64,000 nt of DNA from Vibrio cortegadensis (GCF_024347395.1 NZ_AP025472.1:2232001-2296000), one strand, 5' to 3'. Shown: positions 25,598 through 34,543, counted from the stretch's first letter. A program made the numbers and translations. The notes: a model not told the origin generated them from the sequence alone.

Positions 25598-26637
25598 TAT
25601 GATTCTCCAGTGTGATTTTTATCTAGCGGTAAGCACATGGTAAAACACGCGCCATCCCCTTCTTCTGATATTAATTCTAGTCGTCCCTCATGAGCACGAC
25701 AGACCATTTGTACGACAGCAAGCCCTAAGCCTGTTCCCTGTGAACGAGTCGTAAAAAATGGTTCCATGATTTTACTTTGAATCTCTTTGGGAACACCCGG
25801 TCCACTATCTTGCACAGAAATACGTAATTCACCATTAACCGGTCGGAAAAAAACATCAATCTGTGACGCTTTACCAGCAATCTGGATGGCGTTAAGCACC
25901 AGGTTACTTAATGCCGACGCAATTGCATTGGAATTGCCAAGCATTTGCGTCTCTTCATGTTCTATCTCTTGGCAATAGTCGATCTGATTATTTTTCAATG
26001 CAGTTTCAACCATTGGTTGGTATTCAGCGACCAAATCCTGAATTGTAAATCCGCTCACAACTTTATTATCACCCCCCTTCGCAAAGAGCAGCATATCATT
26101 GACTTGTTTTTCTAAATCATGAAGTCGATCCATCAATTTGGATTGAAAGCGGTCTTTGGTTGCCGTAGGTAAATTGGGAGCGGCTAAATTTGAAGCGTAT
26201 AACATTGCACTTGAAAGTGGGGTTCTGACTTGGTGCGCAAGAGATGCCACCATACGCCCTAATGAGGATAATCGCTGAAGGTCACCAACACGCGCTTGAA
26301 GTAACCGGGTTTCGGTCAAATCGGTCACAAGAATCAGTTGGCCTGTCGCAGAAGCGGAAGTGGCTAGACGAACTTTTCGTCCATTCTTTAGTGATATTTC
26401 ATGTCCATCATCTTCACGTGGATCAAAGGCACTTTGAATAATGGAAAACCATTTCTCACCAACTAGAGTCACACCCAGAATACGATGAGCTTCAGGGTTT
26501 GCTTCTCGAACTTCCCCTTGAGTATCGAGCAAGATGACCCCAGCAGGCATAACATCAAGCACTTGCTTATAACGTTCAACTTGATGCTCAACAGAATCTA
26601 AATGTGACTGATTCTCTATATTATTCGATGATGACAT
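25597..26637 (-). CDS. flrB: FlrB (FlaL), histidine kinase partner of FlrC
   Basis: A 346-residue kinase without membrane segments: PAS domain (VLDVMPAGVILLDTQGEVRE), the phosphoacceptor motif SLAHQVRTPLSSAML, and an HATPase domain (ALSNLVLNAIQIA, VQDSGPGVP, TTRSQGTGLGLAVV). It is an NtrB-like cytoplasmic kinase; its signal in Vibrio is thought to come from the assembled MS ring/switch. First gene of flrBC, behind a sigma-54-like promoter. Confidence 0.95.
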   Translation of the reverse strand: MSSSNNIENQSHLDSVEHQVERYKQVLDVMPAGVILLDTQGEVREANPEAHRILGVTLVGEKWFSIIQSAFDPREDDGHEISLKNGRKVRLATSASATGQLILVTDLTETRLLQARVGDLQRLSSLGRMVASLAHQVRTPLSSAMLYASNLAAPNLPTATKDRFQSKLMDRLHDLEKQVNDMLLFAKGGDNKVVSGFTIQDLVAEYQPMVETALKNNQIDYCQEIEHEETQMLGNSNAIASALSNLVLNAIQIAGKASQIDVFFRPVNGELRISVQDSGPGVPKEIQSKIMEPFFTTRSQGTGLGLAVVQMVCRAHEGRLELISEEGDGACFTMCLPLDKNHTGES

Positions 26638-26674
26638 GTCGTCTTTATTCCTAACAGGCGCGGCTAAAAACTAG

Positions 26675-26708
26675 AATAGCCTGATATGCAAAAACACACC
26701 AGGCTATT
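26675..26708 (-). terminator. hairpin after flrA, with the flrBC promoter in its loop
   Basis: Perfect 9-bp inverted repeat AATAGCCTG / CAGGCTATT with a 16-base loop, 69 bases after the flrA stop. On the minus strand the hairpin is followed by CTAGTTTTT, a short T-rich tail, so it can act as the flrA terminator. The loop sequence is the sigma-54-like site for flrBC. Confidence 0.6.
26686..26701 (-). promoter_or_regulatory. sigma-54 promoter of flrBC
   Basis: Minus strand reads TGGTGTGTTTTTGCAT, with exact -24/-12 spacing and a strong TTGCA -12 box. Predicted leader about 38 bases. flrBC is a known FlrA/sigma-54 target. The site lies within the inverted repeat at 26675-26708. Confidence 0.78.
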
Positions 26709-26776
26709 ATTATTTAATAAACAATAAGTTAACACCAGTCAAAAAATTGACCGCTATCCTCTATGAGCCGAACTCT

Positions 26777-28243
26777 TTATCGTTGTAAATTATACTTACG
26801 CATTTTTTCGACTAAAGTTGTTCTTCGCATTCCTAGCATATCTGCCGCTCTTGCCACAACGCCACCTTGAGCCTCTAGGGCTTGGTTGATCATATTGACC
26901 TCCAAGTCGGCTAACAGCTCTTTCAAATTCACCCCTTCTGGAGGAAGAGATTGTGGCGCGTTCATATGCTCAGCAAGTTCATCGGGTTGATCAAAGCTAA
27001 AATCTTCAGCGAAAATATCGGCAAGGGCATCTCTTTCTTGCTCTTCAACTGTGCCATAAAGCTGATTTTCAGGCTGAAATTCAGGAATGTCACTATAGCG
27101 ATACTTTGTTGGTAAGTGATTAACATCAACAAGGCTATTTGGATATAGAATCACCATTCGCTCGACAAGATTTGCTAGTTCACGAACGTTACCAGGCCAA
27201 CTATGCTCCATCAAAGAGTTAATAGAACGTGGGGTAAAGCAAATTGGCAAGCTACCTTCTGCTTCCATGCGAGTCATTAACTCTTGCAAAAGCAGTGGGA
27301 TATCCTCTTTTCTGTCCTGAAGCGCTGGCATTTCAATTGGGAAGACATTCAAACGGTAATATAAGTCTTCACGAAATGATTCATCGTCAATCATCGTTTC
27401 TAAGTTTCGATGAGTCGCAGCGATCACTCTGACGTTAACTTTGATCGTGGTGTTTCCACCAACACGTTCAAAGCTGCGCTCTTGAAGCACTCGAAGCAGT
27501 TTAACTTGCATCGACATTGGCATATCACCAATCTCATCAAGAAACAGAGTGCCACCTTCCGCTAACTCAAAACGGCCTTTACGCGATGTGATCGCCCCTG
27601 TGAATGCGCCTTTCTCATGTCCAAACAGTTCACTTTCAAGTAAATCTGGCGGAATGGCTCCACAGTTAATAGGAACAAATGGGCCTTTTCTTCGAGCAGA
27701 ATGGTAATGAACATTGCGAGCCACTACCTCTTTGCCTGTTCCTGATTCGCCGAGAATAAGCACATTGGCTTCAGTATTCGAAACTTGCTCAATTAAATGA
27801 CGTACATGCTGAATACCATGGCTCTGCCCAACTAGGCTTCTAAAGAGTGTGTTTTTTCGTGCTGAAGCTAAGACCTGTACGCCTTTACGACCTAGAAACT
27901 CTTTGCAGTGTCTTAAAGCATCACTTAATTGTGGGTAGTTTAAAGGTAGAGCAAGATCTCCTACATAATTAGGAAGATCATCGACTGGATATAGGTGTTC
28001 ACCCATGATTAACAGCGGGATATGGTTAGATTGCGCAAGTTTATCTATCAGCAGCGGGGAAAAGCCACCGCCTTTGATCGAACCGATAATGCAGCCCGAC
28101 CAGACACGAGACCAATCAATAGTATTGATCTGATCGGTGCTGATTACTTCGCAGAGTTCTCCAACGAATTCTAATATGTTGCTTAGATTTAAACGACTTT
28201 GAGCGTCGTCTTCAATTACAAGCAGTTTTGCTAAGCCTTGCAT
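26777..28243 (-). CDS. flrA: FlrA (FlaK/FleQ type), sigma-54 master activator of flagellar genes
   Basis: A 488-residue enhancer-binding protein. The N-terminal FleQ domain is followed by an AAA+ domain with Walker A GESGTGKE, GAFTGA loop and GGTLFLDEIGDMP, and a C-terminal Fis-type helix-turn-helix (RAADMLGMRRTTLVEKMRK). The two arginines that bind cyclic di-GMP in V. cholerae FlrA are kept at the same numbers: R135 in NTLFRS and R176 in KEVVARN. FlrA starts the flagellar cascade and is blocked by c-di-GMP. It is monocistronic, between the fliS terminator and the hairpin at 26.7 kb. No clear core promoter can be read. Confidence 0.97.
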   Translation of the reverse strand: MQGLAKLLVIEDDAQSRLNLSNILEFVGELCEVISTDQINTIDWSRVWSGCIIGSIKGGGFSPLLIDKLAQSNHIPLLIMGEHLYPVDDLPNYVGDLALPLNYPQLSDALRHCKEFLGRKGVQVLASARKNTLFRSLVGQSHGIQHVRHLIEQVSNTEANVLILGESGTGKEVVARNVHYHSARRKGPFVPINCGAIPPDLLESELFGHEKGAFTGAITSRKGRFELAEGGTLFLDEIGDMPMSMQVKLLRVLQERSFERVGGNTTIKVNVRVIAATHRNLETMIDDESFREDLYYRLNVFPIEMPALQDRKEDIPLLLQELMTRMEAEGSLPICFTPRSINSLMEHSWPGNVRELANLVERMVILYPNSLVDVNHLPTKYRYSDIPEFQPENQLYGTVEEQERDALADIFAEDFSFDQPDELAEHMNAPQSLPPEGVNLKELLADLEVNMINQALEAQGGVVARAADMLGMRRTTLVEKMRKYNLQR

Positions 28244-28305
28244 AAGTAAGAATTATTGCCTTAATTTTTGAAACGTTGCGGTCAAACTTTGAGATACGTC
28301 ACCTG

Positions 28306-28319
28306 AAATAGCGCTATTT
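28306..28319. promoter_or_regulatory. 14-bp palindrome upstream of flrA
   Basis: Perfect palindrome AAATAGCGCTATTT, about 63 bases before the flrA start codon, between flrA and the fliS terminator. Its place suits an operator for a regulator of the master flagellar gene. No family match is claimed. Confidence 0.4.
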
Positions 28320-28364
28320 TTAACAGTTCTATAAGATAACGATAGACACATTACGGAAATCAGC

Positions 28365-28400
28365 AACAAAAAAGCCATTAGGCTGTCTAATGGCTTCTAT
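28365..28400 (-). terminator. terminator of flaG-fliD-flaI-fliS
   Basis: Stem AGCCATTAG / CTAATGGCT with a 5-base loop, followed on the minus strand by TTTTTTGTTG. It is 70 bases after the fliS stop and separates the filament-assembly genes from flrA. Confidence 0.8.
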
Positions 28401-28469
28401 TTTATTTGATTAAAAAAATAAGGCAACCAAGCAATTAGGCGATGTGAGCTTGGTTTAAACTTTAGTTAT

Positions 28470-28880
28470 TTATATTCCTACTTCAGCAGCCGTTAAATTG
28501 TGATATTCGTTCGGAATTTGATCCCATGCCGATTTAATTTCGCGAATAATGTCAATTACATCATCAATGGGTTGAGGATCATTTTTGTGATTTGCCGTTG
28601 AAATTTGTGTGATCATAAATTCATAAAGCTGATCTAGGTTTTTTGCTATCTCTCCACCATCAGAGATAGAGAGACAACTACGCAAGCTAATGATGATATC
28701 TAGAGCTTTACCTAAACGTTCGCCTTTCACAGGAATGTTACCTGCTTGCATCGCTGCTTTACCTTGAATAAGGCGTTCGATAGCACCACCCATCAACATT
28801 TGGATCACTTTATGCGGGGACGCAGCGCTTAGCTGGCTATCCACTGATACCTTTTTGTAAGCTTGTAAAGAACCACGCAT
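28470..28880 (-). CDS. fliS: FliS (FlaJ), flagellin export chaperone
   Basis: A 136-residue helical chaperone starting MRGSLQAYKKVSVDSQLSAASPHKVIQML, shown here only in part: the YKKV and ASPHKVIQMLMGGAIERL stretches are typical FliS. It binds the C-terminus of flagellin and prevents early polymerisation. Last gene of the unit after flaI (12 bases). Confidence 0.95.
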   Translation of the reverse strand: MRGSLQAYKKVSVDSQLSAASPHKVIQMLMGGAIERLIQGKAAMQAGNIPVKGERLGKALDIIISLRSCLSISDGGEIAKNLDQLYEFMITQISTANHKNDPQPIDDVIDIIREIKSAWDQIPNEYHNLTAAEVGI

Positions 28881-28892
28881 AGTATTCCTCTT

Positions 28893-29201
28893 TTATAAAA
28901 ACTTTTTATATTGCTGAAGTGATTTGCTTCCGTGTCGATACTTTTGAAGTATTTGCCCGACTCGATTGGTTTCTGATTGCATCAATTCAACTAATTGTTT
29001 AGTTCGAGCAATAGCCTCATGCCATTGCTTACTTTGTTTAAATTCTGGGTTTTCACCTAGAAAATGCAGAGTACTCTGCAGCAACTGTTCTCTTTTATCG
29101 ACCAAGGATACGATTTCTTCAGCATTAATTTCTTTTTCTTCTAATGCTTTCAGTAATTGGTGATCTAACTCACAAAGGAGTGTCAATTCTGCTTGCATCA
29201 T
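28893..29201 (-). CDS. flaI: FlaI, FliT-like filament-cap chaperone
   Basis: A 102-residue helical protein (MMQAELTLLCELDHQL..., with LVDKREQLLQ) between fliD and fliS, where V. cholerae flaI lies. Vibrio FlaI is the likely equivalent of FliT, the FliD chaperone; assignment is by position, size and helical character, as sequence identity in this family is low. Confidence 0.82.
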   Translation of the reverse strand: MMQAELTLLCELDHQLLKALEEKEINAEEIVSLVDKREQLLQSTLHFLGENPEFKQSKQWHEAIARTKQLVELMQSETNRVGQILQKYRHGSKSLQQYKKFL

Positions 29202-29202
29202 A

Positions 29203-31221
29203 TTAGCCTAATGCATTCATCATGCCAGAAAGCTGTGACTGCATATTTCCTGTCGCTTCTTGCATGGCGGTAAATTTCGAGTGAGTTCTCTTTTCTAAGC
29301 CTTCCATCCGTCGATCTAAAGTGACTTGATCATCACTTAAACGGTAATTCTGTTCAACCATACTTTTTTCGCGAGTACGAATCGCACCGGTTACGCCAGT
29401 CATGCTTTGAATCGCATCTTCGACTTTTTTTGCAAAACCATTATTGCCACCAAAAAAATCTTCCAACTTATTGAAGTTATTATTTAATTGGCGATCAAGC
29501 ATATCGTAGTTGATTTCAAGTGTACCTTGACGCGTGGTGGTGACACCAAACTCGGTTAAACTTTGAATATCTTTTGGTGCTTTAGAAATGCTGCTGGAGA
29601 AGACACTCTTTAAGCGAGAATCGGCACCTCTAACAATGCTGTCTCCCGCTAATGGGCCTTTCTGCCCTGTCGTTGGGTCAACCGAAGAGAGCTGCTTAGA
29701 CATCTGATAAAACTGGTTATAAGCGGCAACGAACTGCTCAATATCATCTCGCACGCTTCGTCTATCGTATTCGATACCAATTTCTGCCGGAGCTTTATTC
29801 TTCTCTGTTTTTCCTTTGAGAGTTAAATCGACACCTTCAATTGCATCTTCAATAATGTTGTTATTACTCGACAACTGAGCAATACCATCTAAGACAACAA
29901 CGGAATCTTGACCCGCTTGAACTTCCGTCATCCCATTATAACTATCAAATGAGCGCTGAGCTTTTTCTAGATCGACTTGAGCTTTTTCCACTTTTTCAAG
30001 ATGCGCCCTTTCTTCCGGGGATAACTTCGCTCGTTCAATTTGTTTTGCTTGTTCTGGTGTTAACTCTCCAGTTAAAACGGCATTTTCAATCGCTGCTTTT
30101 TCATCTGCGAGCTTTTTATCAAGCTGGATTTGCGCTTCTTTCGGCGTCACAAAAGAGTCAGTAAGCGTACCTGAAGCCGTATTTGTCCAGCCTGGTACAT
30201 CGGGCGCTTTTTCGATCGCTTTCGAATCCAGTTCAGCTTCAGGCGTGTAATATGAATCAAGCAGCGTTCCTGAAGCAGTCTCTGTCCAACCTGGAATATT
30301 ATCTTGTGGTAATAAAGAAGCGGTTTTAGCGGCAGCTTGCAGAGCATCCGTTACCGCGTCCACAGGTAAGCCTGTCACAGGGTCAATCGTTTGAGCTTGT
30401 GGACTATTGGGATCGGTAGTGGCGTTTGGACCCGTTGTTTGATCTTGTGGGATTTGATCTTGTGAAGAAAGTGGGTCGTTGCCGTTGGCTTTATCTGAAC
30501 CTTCTGAGTTAGCCCCTAGGCCATTAATCGCATTAGGATCGTCAGCCACTATCAGCTCTTGAGCCGCGTTTCTTGCTTTCTCTAAATCGGAAACACGCTC
30601 TTCAAGAGTTTTATATTCAAATGTTTTTAACGCATCACCGGGCTCGGCATCTACGTTAATTTTTATCGCATGGTCTTTACCTGACAAATTAGAAGCCAGT
30701 ATAAGACGTGGGCCTTCAACGTCGTTGATTAAAGAAGCACGAACGCCAGGATTTTTACCGGCGCCGTTAATACCTCTAACAACATCAATCAATTTTGAAT
30801 TAGCACTGATATCAACGTCGAAGTTTTTATCACCAAGCGAAACCTGCAGCTTGCCAGGGCCAAATTTAGTATCTTCCGGAATGACATCGGAAGCCACTTT
30901 GTGACTCTGAGCAAGCTGCAACACATCGATGGCATATTTACCAGCTATCGCATCTGTTGTTGCAGTTGCTGAGACAACTTCATCATTGGTGGTATCGACT
31001 TTTCGAACTGCAAAAGCCTTTTCCTGACGAAAATTTGTCATCAGATTTTTCATCGTATCTAGCGATTCTCTGAGTCGCCCATAAGCACTAATGCTTGAGT
31101 CATTCTTCATTCGCTCATTATCGATACGTTGCTGCTTTGGCACACGCTCCGCATCGACAATTTTGCTGACCATGGCATTTATATCCATGCCAGAAGACAT
31201 CCCCATAGGGCCTAAACTCAT
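29203..31221 (-). CDS. fliD: FliD (FlaH), flagellar filament cap
   Basis: A 672-residue cap protein with family N-terminus (GMDINAMVSKIVDAERVPKQ) and C-terminus (ENQYRLSDDQ-like VEQNYRLSDDQVTLDRRMEG, then FTAMQEATGNMQSQLSGM), forming the coiled leg regions. It is longer than enteric FliD (about 470): residues about 215-440 are a charged, Pro/Asn-rich insertion. Within this, PGWTETASGTLLDSYYTPE (about 308) and PGWTNTASGTLTDSFVTPK (about 342) are two copies of one unit. It caps the filament tip and folds flagellin. The stop is one base before flaI. Confidence 0.96.
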   Translation of the reverse strand: MSLGPMGMSSGMDINAMVSKIVDAERVPKQQRIDNERMKNDSSISAYGRLRESLDTMKNLMTNFRQEKAFAVRKVDTTNDEVVSATATTDAIAGKYAIDVLQLAQSHKVASDVIPEDTKFGPGKLQVSLGDKNFDVDISANSKLIDVVRGINGAGKNPGVRASLINDVEGPRLILASNLSGKDHAIKINVDAEPGDALKTFEYKTLEERVSDLEKARNAAQELIVADDPNAINGLGANSEGSDKANGNDPLSSQDQIPQDQTTGPNATTDPNSPQAQTIDPVTGLPVDAVTDALQAAAKTASLLPQDNIPGWTETASGTLLDSYYTPEAELDSKAIEKAPDVPGWTNTASGTLTDSFVTPKEAQIQLDKKLADEKAAIENAVLTGELTPEQAKQIERAKLSPEERAHLEKVEKAQVDLEKAQRSFDSYNGMTEVQAGQDSVVVLDGIAQLSSNNNIIEDAIEGVDLTLKGKTEKNKAPAEIGIEYDRRSVRDDIEQFVAAYNQFYQMSKQLSSVDPTTGQKGPLAGDSIVRGADSRLKSVFSSSISKAPKDIQSLTEFGVTTTRQGTLEINYDMLDRQLNNNFNKLEDFFGGNNGFAKKVEDAIQSMTGVTGAIRTREKSMVEQNYRLSDDQVTLDRRMEGLEKRTHSKFTAMQEATGNMQSQLSGMMNALG

Positions 31222-31241
31222 TAAATCACCTCAAAAACGAC

Positions 31242-31667
31242 TTATACCTTCTCCACTAGTAATCCGCTACTAGAGGTGTGGGCTGCTAAGCGCCGCAGTA
31301 TCTCTAACATTTCTTCATCTGGTATCTGACGAATGATATCACCCGTTGTTGCTTCATAAATTGTCACAACATCTCGACCAGACTCTTCGTCCACTTTAAA
31401 AGAGACCCCTTTGTTGATGGAAGAAATAAATTCATTCATTTTTTCAACCATCTTCACACGCTGTTCTTTGTTTAGCTCTTGTCGTTCTTTTGCAAGTTCG
31501 ATTGCAGCTCCAACGGTAACATCGTGTTCTTCCACAACCTTCTCTGGTTGTTTGACCTCTTTAGAACGAGAAACATTAGGTGCGCCACTATTGTTTTCAG
31601 AAGCAATTTGTATGCCACTTGGCGAACCGTAAGGCTGGATGTTCGATGTGTAGGATGAAATGTCCAT
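31242..31667 (-). CDS. flaG: FlaG family protein
   Basis: A 141-residue protein with a variable N-terminus and the FlaG core at the C-terminus (FISSINKGVSFKVDEESGRD, IRQIPDEEMLEILRRL). FlaG affects filament length in other bacteria. It lies 86 bases after flaB and 20 bases before fliD. A possible GCAGATAA -10 box lies upstream at about 31720 but lacks a matching -35. Confidence 0.9.
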   Translation of the reverse strand: MDISSYTSNIQPYGSPSGIQIASENNSGAPNVSRSKEVKQPEKVVEEHDVTVGAAIELAKERQELNKEQRVKMVEKMNEFISSINKGVSFKVDEESGRDVVTIYEATTGDIIRQIPDEEMLEILRRLAAHTSSSGLLVEKV

Positions 31668-31753
31668 AACAATCTCCCTTCCGCCTCATGGGCTAGTAAC
31701 AGTCATACCCTTATCTGCTACCACCTTTAAGCTATATGTTTAACTTAGGTGTA

Positions 31754-32884
31754 TTAGCCCAATAAGCTAAGAGCTGCAGATGGTGTCTGCTTCGCTTGAG
31801 CTAAGATTGAAGTACTCGCCTGTTGTAGGATTTGAGACTTAGTCATAGCGGTTGTTTCTTTTGCGTAATCCGTATCTTTAATTCGGCTTTGAGATGCGTT
31901 TACGTTTTCGTTGATGTTATCAAGGTTGCTGATTGCATGGTCAAAACGGTTTTGGAATGCACCCAGTGACGCACGTTGGCTATCAACACTTTTTAGGGCG
32001 CCATCAATAATAGACACCGCTTCTTGTGAACCCGCAACAGATGTTACATCAATATCTTTAACGGTCACATCTTGGCTGCTGCCGATACCAATTTCGCTAG
32101 CTAAGCCACCTGAAAATTCAACTTCACCTTCCACTTTTTGAGTTGAAGCAAAAAGCTGTAGTTTACCATTTTCGCCAACCGATGCTTTTACTTCATCGTT
32201 TTGACCATTGATGTAAGTCGCAAGCTGCTCTAAATCATCGCCTTGTTTAGCGTTGATTTCGACTTCTTTCTCTTCACCTTGCTTATTAGTATAGGTCATT
32301 GTTAGATCAGTATCTTCCGATACTCTCCAACTTGCGTCCTTACCTTCTTCAGCTGCGTAGCTTTTGCCGCCCATTGCCATGGTATCTGAACGCAAGCTAT
32401 TCATAGAAAGCATAACAGCTTCACCAGAATCAGCGCCGATTTGGAATGATTGAGTACCAAAAGTACCATTTAGAAGTTTGTTACCACCAAATGAAGTCGT
32501 TTCCGCGATACGGTTTAGCTCGTCATTAAGTGCTGTTACTTCCTCTTGGATAGCAACACGCTCTGATTTAGAGTTTGAACCATTTGATGATTGTAGCGAT
32601 AGATCACGCATACGTTGTAGGATGTTGGTTGTTTCATCCATTGCACCTTCTGCTGTTTGTGCAATTGAAATACCGTCATTAGCATTACGAACCGCCATAT
32701 CTAAACCACGGCTTTGCGCGTTTAAACGGTTAGAAATTTGTAGACCAGCAGCGTCGTCTTTTGCGCTGTTGATTTTATAACCTGAAGACAAACGCTCCAT
32801 TGATTTTTGAGTACCTTCAGCTGCACCGTTTAGGTAACGCTGTGCGGTCATTGCAGATACGTTTGTATTTACATTTATAGCCAT
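31754..32884 (-). CDS. flaB: flagellin, FlaB type
   Basis: A 376-residue flagellin. Conserved N-terminal (SMERLSSGYKINSAKDDAAG) and C-terminal (FAKET-like YAKETTAMTKSQILQQASTS) D0/D1 regions flank a short variable domain. The sequence matches V. cholerae FlaB as I know it (NGAAEGTQKSMERL, GGKSYAAEEGKDASWRV). A sigma-28-like promoter precedes it, so it is a late, FliA-dependent filament subunit. It is followed by flaG. Confidence 0.95.
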   Translation of the reverse strand: MAINVNTNVSAMTAQRYLNGAAEGTQKSMERLSSGYKINSAKDDAAGLQISNRLNAQSRGLDMAVRNANDGISIAQTAEGAMDETTNILQRMRDLSLQSSNGSNSKSERVAIQEEVTALNDELNRIAETTSFGGNKLLNGTFGTQSFQIGADSGEAVMLSMNSLRSDTMAMGGKSYAAEEGKDASWRVSEDTDLTMTYTNKQGEEKEVEINAKQGDDLEQLATYINGQNDEVKASVGENGKLQLFASTQKVEGEVEFSGGLASEIGIGSSQDVTVKDIDVTSVAGSQEAVSIIDGALKSVDSQRASLGAFQNRFDHAISNLDNINENVNASQSRIKDTDYAKETTAMTKSQILQQASTSILAQAKQTPSAALSLLG

Positions 32885-32964
32885 AGTTGATCTCCTTAAG
32901 GCATTGTTTGATGGCCTTGGTGTCTCTCACCACACCTCGGCACATCTCATTTCTCTCAATCCCT

Positions 32965-32991
32965 TTAACGGCCCCTATATTAGAAGCTTTA
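32965..32991 (-). promoter_or_regulatory. sigma-28 promoter of flaB
   Basis: Minus strand reads TAAA, 15 bases, then GCCGTTAA, one base from the GCCGATAA consensus. It lies about 80 bases upstream of the flaB start codon. Confidence 0.85.
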
Positions 32992-33246
32992 GGAAAAAAA
33001 TTAGTTTTTTTGTGTTTTTTTTCAACTAAAAAGAAAAATGTGATCAACTTCTAAACTATTGGGCGATTTCCTCTTAAAAATATCATCTCGTTTCAAACCA
33101 AAAGCCAATGATCAAATCGTTCATAAAACGCGCTACACGTATAAATAAACAACACAAAAATCACCCTATGCAGGACATCAAAAAGTGAAAGAAGCGTCTT
33201 CAGGCCTAACTTGGGGCGCTATCAGCACCCTATTTTATTATTTCCA

Positions 33247-33276
33247 ATAAAAAACCCAGCCAACGCTGGGTTTTAA
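33247..33276 (-). terminator. terminator of flaC
   Basis: Stem CCCAGC / GCTGGG extended by A/T pairs (AAAACCCAGCG...CTGGGTTTT), with T-tracts on both sides; minus-strand tail TTTTTTATTGG. It lies 53 bases after the flaC stop. Confidence 0.85.
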
Positions 33277-33328
33277 ACTTTTTAACTATCTCTATTTTAA
33301 TTCACCTGATTAAAGGTGCTTAAAATCA

Positions 33329-34462
33329 TTAGCCTAGTAGGCTTAACGCTGAGTTAGGCGCTTGTTTCGCTTGAGCAAGAATTGAGCTTGATGCCTGACC
33401 AAGAATTTGTGTCTTCGTCATTTGCGTCGTTTCTTTCGCGAAATCGGTATCTTTGATACGGCTCTTAGAAGCATTAACATTTTCGTTAATGTTATCTAAG
33501 TTGTTGATTGCATGTTCGAAACGGTTTTGGAAAGCACCCAGTTCTGCACGGTGGCTATCGACATATTTAAGTGCTGCATCAATAACAGCAACAGATTCTT
33601 GTGAACCGCCAACCGTTCTTACATCAATAGTATCAACCGTTTCTTTACGACCCGCTTGCATGTCTAGCTCACCAGCAAGGCCGCCAGAGAATTCAACTTC
33701 GCCCGATACTTTGTTGCTACCCGCAAACATTTGAAGTGCGCCATCTTCTGTAACTGATGCTTTTACTAAATCTGTTTGACCATTAATGTAAGTAGCAAGT
33801 TCTTCGATATCGTCACCCGCTTTCGCGCTGATGTTGATTTCTTGTTCTTGGCCTGCTGTATCAGTCAGCTTAATCGTAAGGTCGTTAGCGTCTGATTTAA
33901 CTGCCCAATCTTTATCTTTTGTTTCGCCAGCTTGGTAACCTGTACCACCCATTTTTGAGTTATCTGAACGCATATCGCGTAGAGAAAGCATGACCGCTTC
34001 ACCGTTATCAGCGCCAATTTGGAATGATTTCGTGCCGTGAGTACCATTAAGTAGCTTGTTGCCACCAAATGATGTGGTTTCTGCAATACGGTTTAGTTCA
34101 TCATTCAGCGCCGTTACTTCTTCTTGAATCGCGACACGCTCAGCTTTTGAGTTTGAGCCGTTTGAAGATTGTAGTGACAAGTCACGCATACGTTGAAGGA
34201 TGTTGGTTGTTTCATTCATTGCACCTTCTGCTGTTTGTGCAATTGAAATACCGTCATTTGCGTTGCGTACTGCAACATCAAGACCACGGCTTTGTACGTT
34301 TAAACGGTTCGAAATTTGTAGACCCGCTGCGTCGTCTTTCGCACTGTTAATTTTGAAGCCTGATGATAGGCGTTCCATTGAGGTTTGCTGAGCACTTGTC
34401 GAGTTATTAAGGTGACGCTGTGCTGTCATCGCTGATACGTTAGTATTTACATTCACTGCCAT
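33329..34462 (-). CDS. flaC: flagellin, FlaC type
   Basis: About 377 residues from the ATG at 34462 (MAVNVNTNVSAMTAQRHL); the frame is open to 34519 but the flagellin start is clear. It resembles V. cholerae FlaC: AQQTSMERLSSGFKINSAKD, NVQSRGLDVAVRNAND, ETVDTIDV, YVDSHRAELGAFQNRF and the end AQAKQAPNSALSLLG. It has a sigma-28-like promoter and its own terminator, so it is a single-gene late unit. Its DNA is close to flaB over the conserved ends. Confidence 0.94.
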   Translation of the reverse strand: MAVNVNTNVSAMTAQRHLNNSTSAQQTSMERLSSGFKINSAKDDAAGLQISNRLNVQSRGLDVAVRNANDGISIAQTAEGAMNETTNILQRMRDLSLQSSNGSNSKAERVAIQEEVTALNDELNRIAETTSFGGNKLLNGTHGTKSFQIGADNGEAVMLSLRDMRSDNSKMGGTGYQAGETKDKDWAVKSDANDLTIKLTDTAGQEQEINISAKAGDDIEELATYINGQTDLVKASVTEDGALQMFAGSNKVSGEVEFSGGLAGELDMQAGRKETVDTIDVRTVGGSQESVAVIDAALKYVDSHRAELGAFQNRFEHAINNLDNINENVNASKSRIKDTDFAKETTQMTKTQILGQASSSILAQAKQAPNSALSLLG

Positions 34463-34543
34463 GGTGATTTCTCCAATTGATTTTTCGTTGTAGCGGTTTT
34501 CGACGTCTCGAAAAACCAAGTAGTTCTCTCAAAGTTACTTTTA

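Larger units (their letters stand above)
32885..33328. other. flaC-flaB intergenic region, 444 bases
   Basis: Contains the flaC terminator (33247-33276) and the flaB sigma-28 promoter (32965-32991). The remaining 33000-33245 stretch is AT-rich with poly-A/T runs near 33000-33040; I see no gene or RNA in it. Confidence 0.6.

Noticed and set aside
31700..31725. GCAGATAA upstream of flaG as a sigma-28 promoter
   Set aside because: The -35 at the correct distance reads ATAT/CATA, not TAAA. flaG may be read from the flaB promoter instead.
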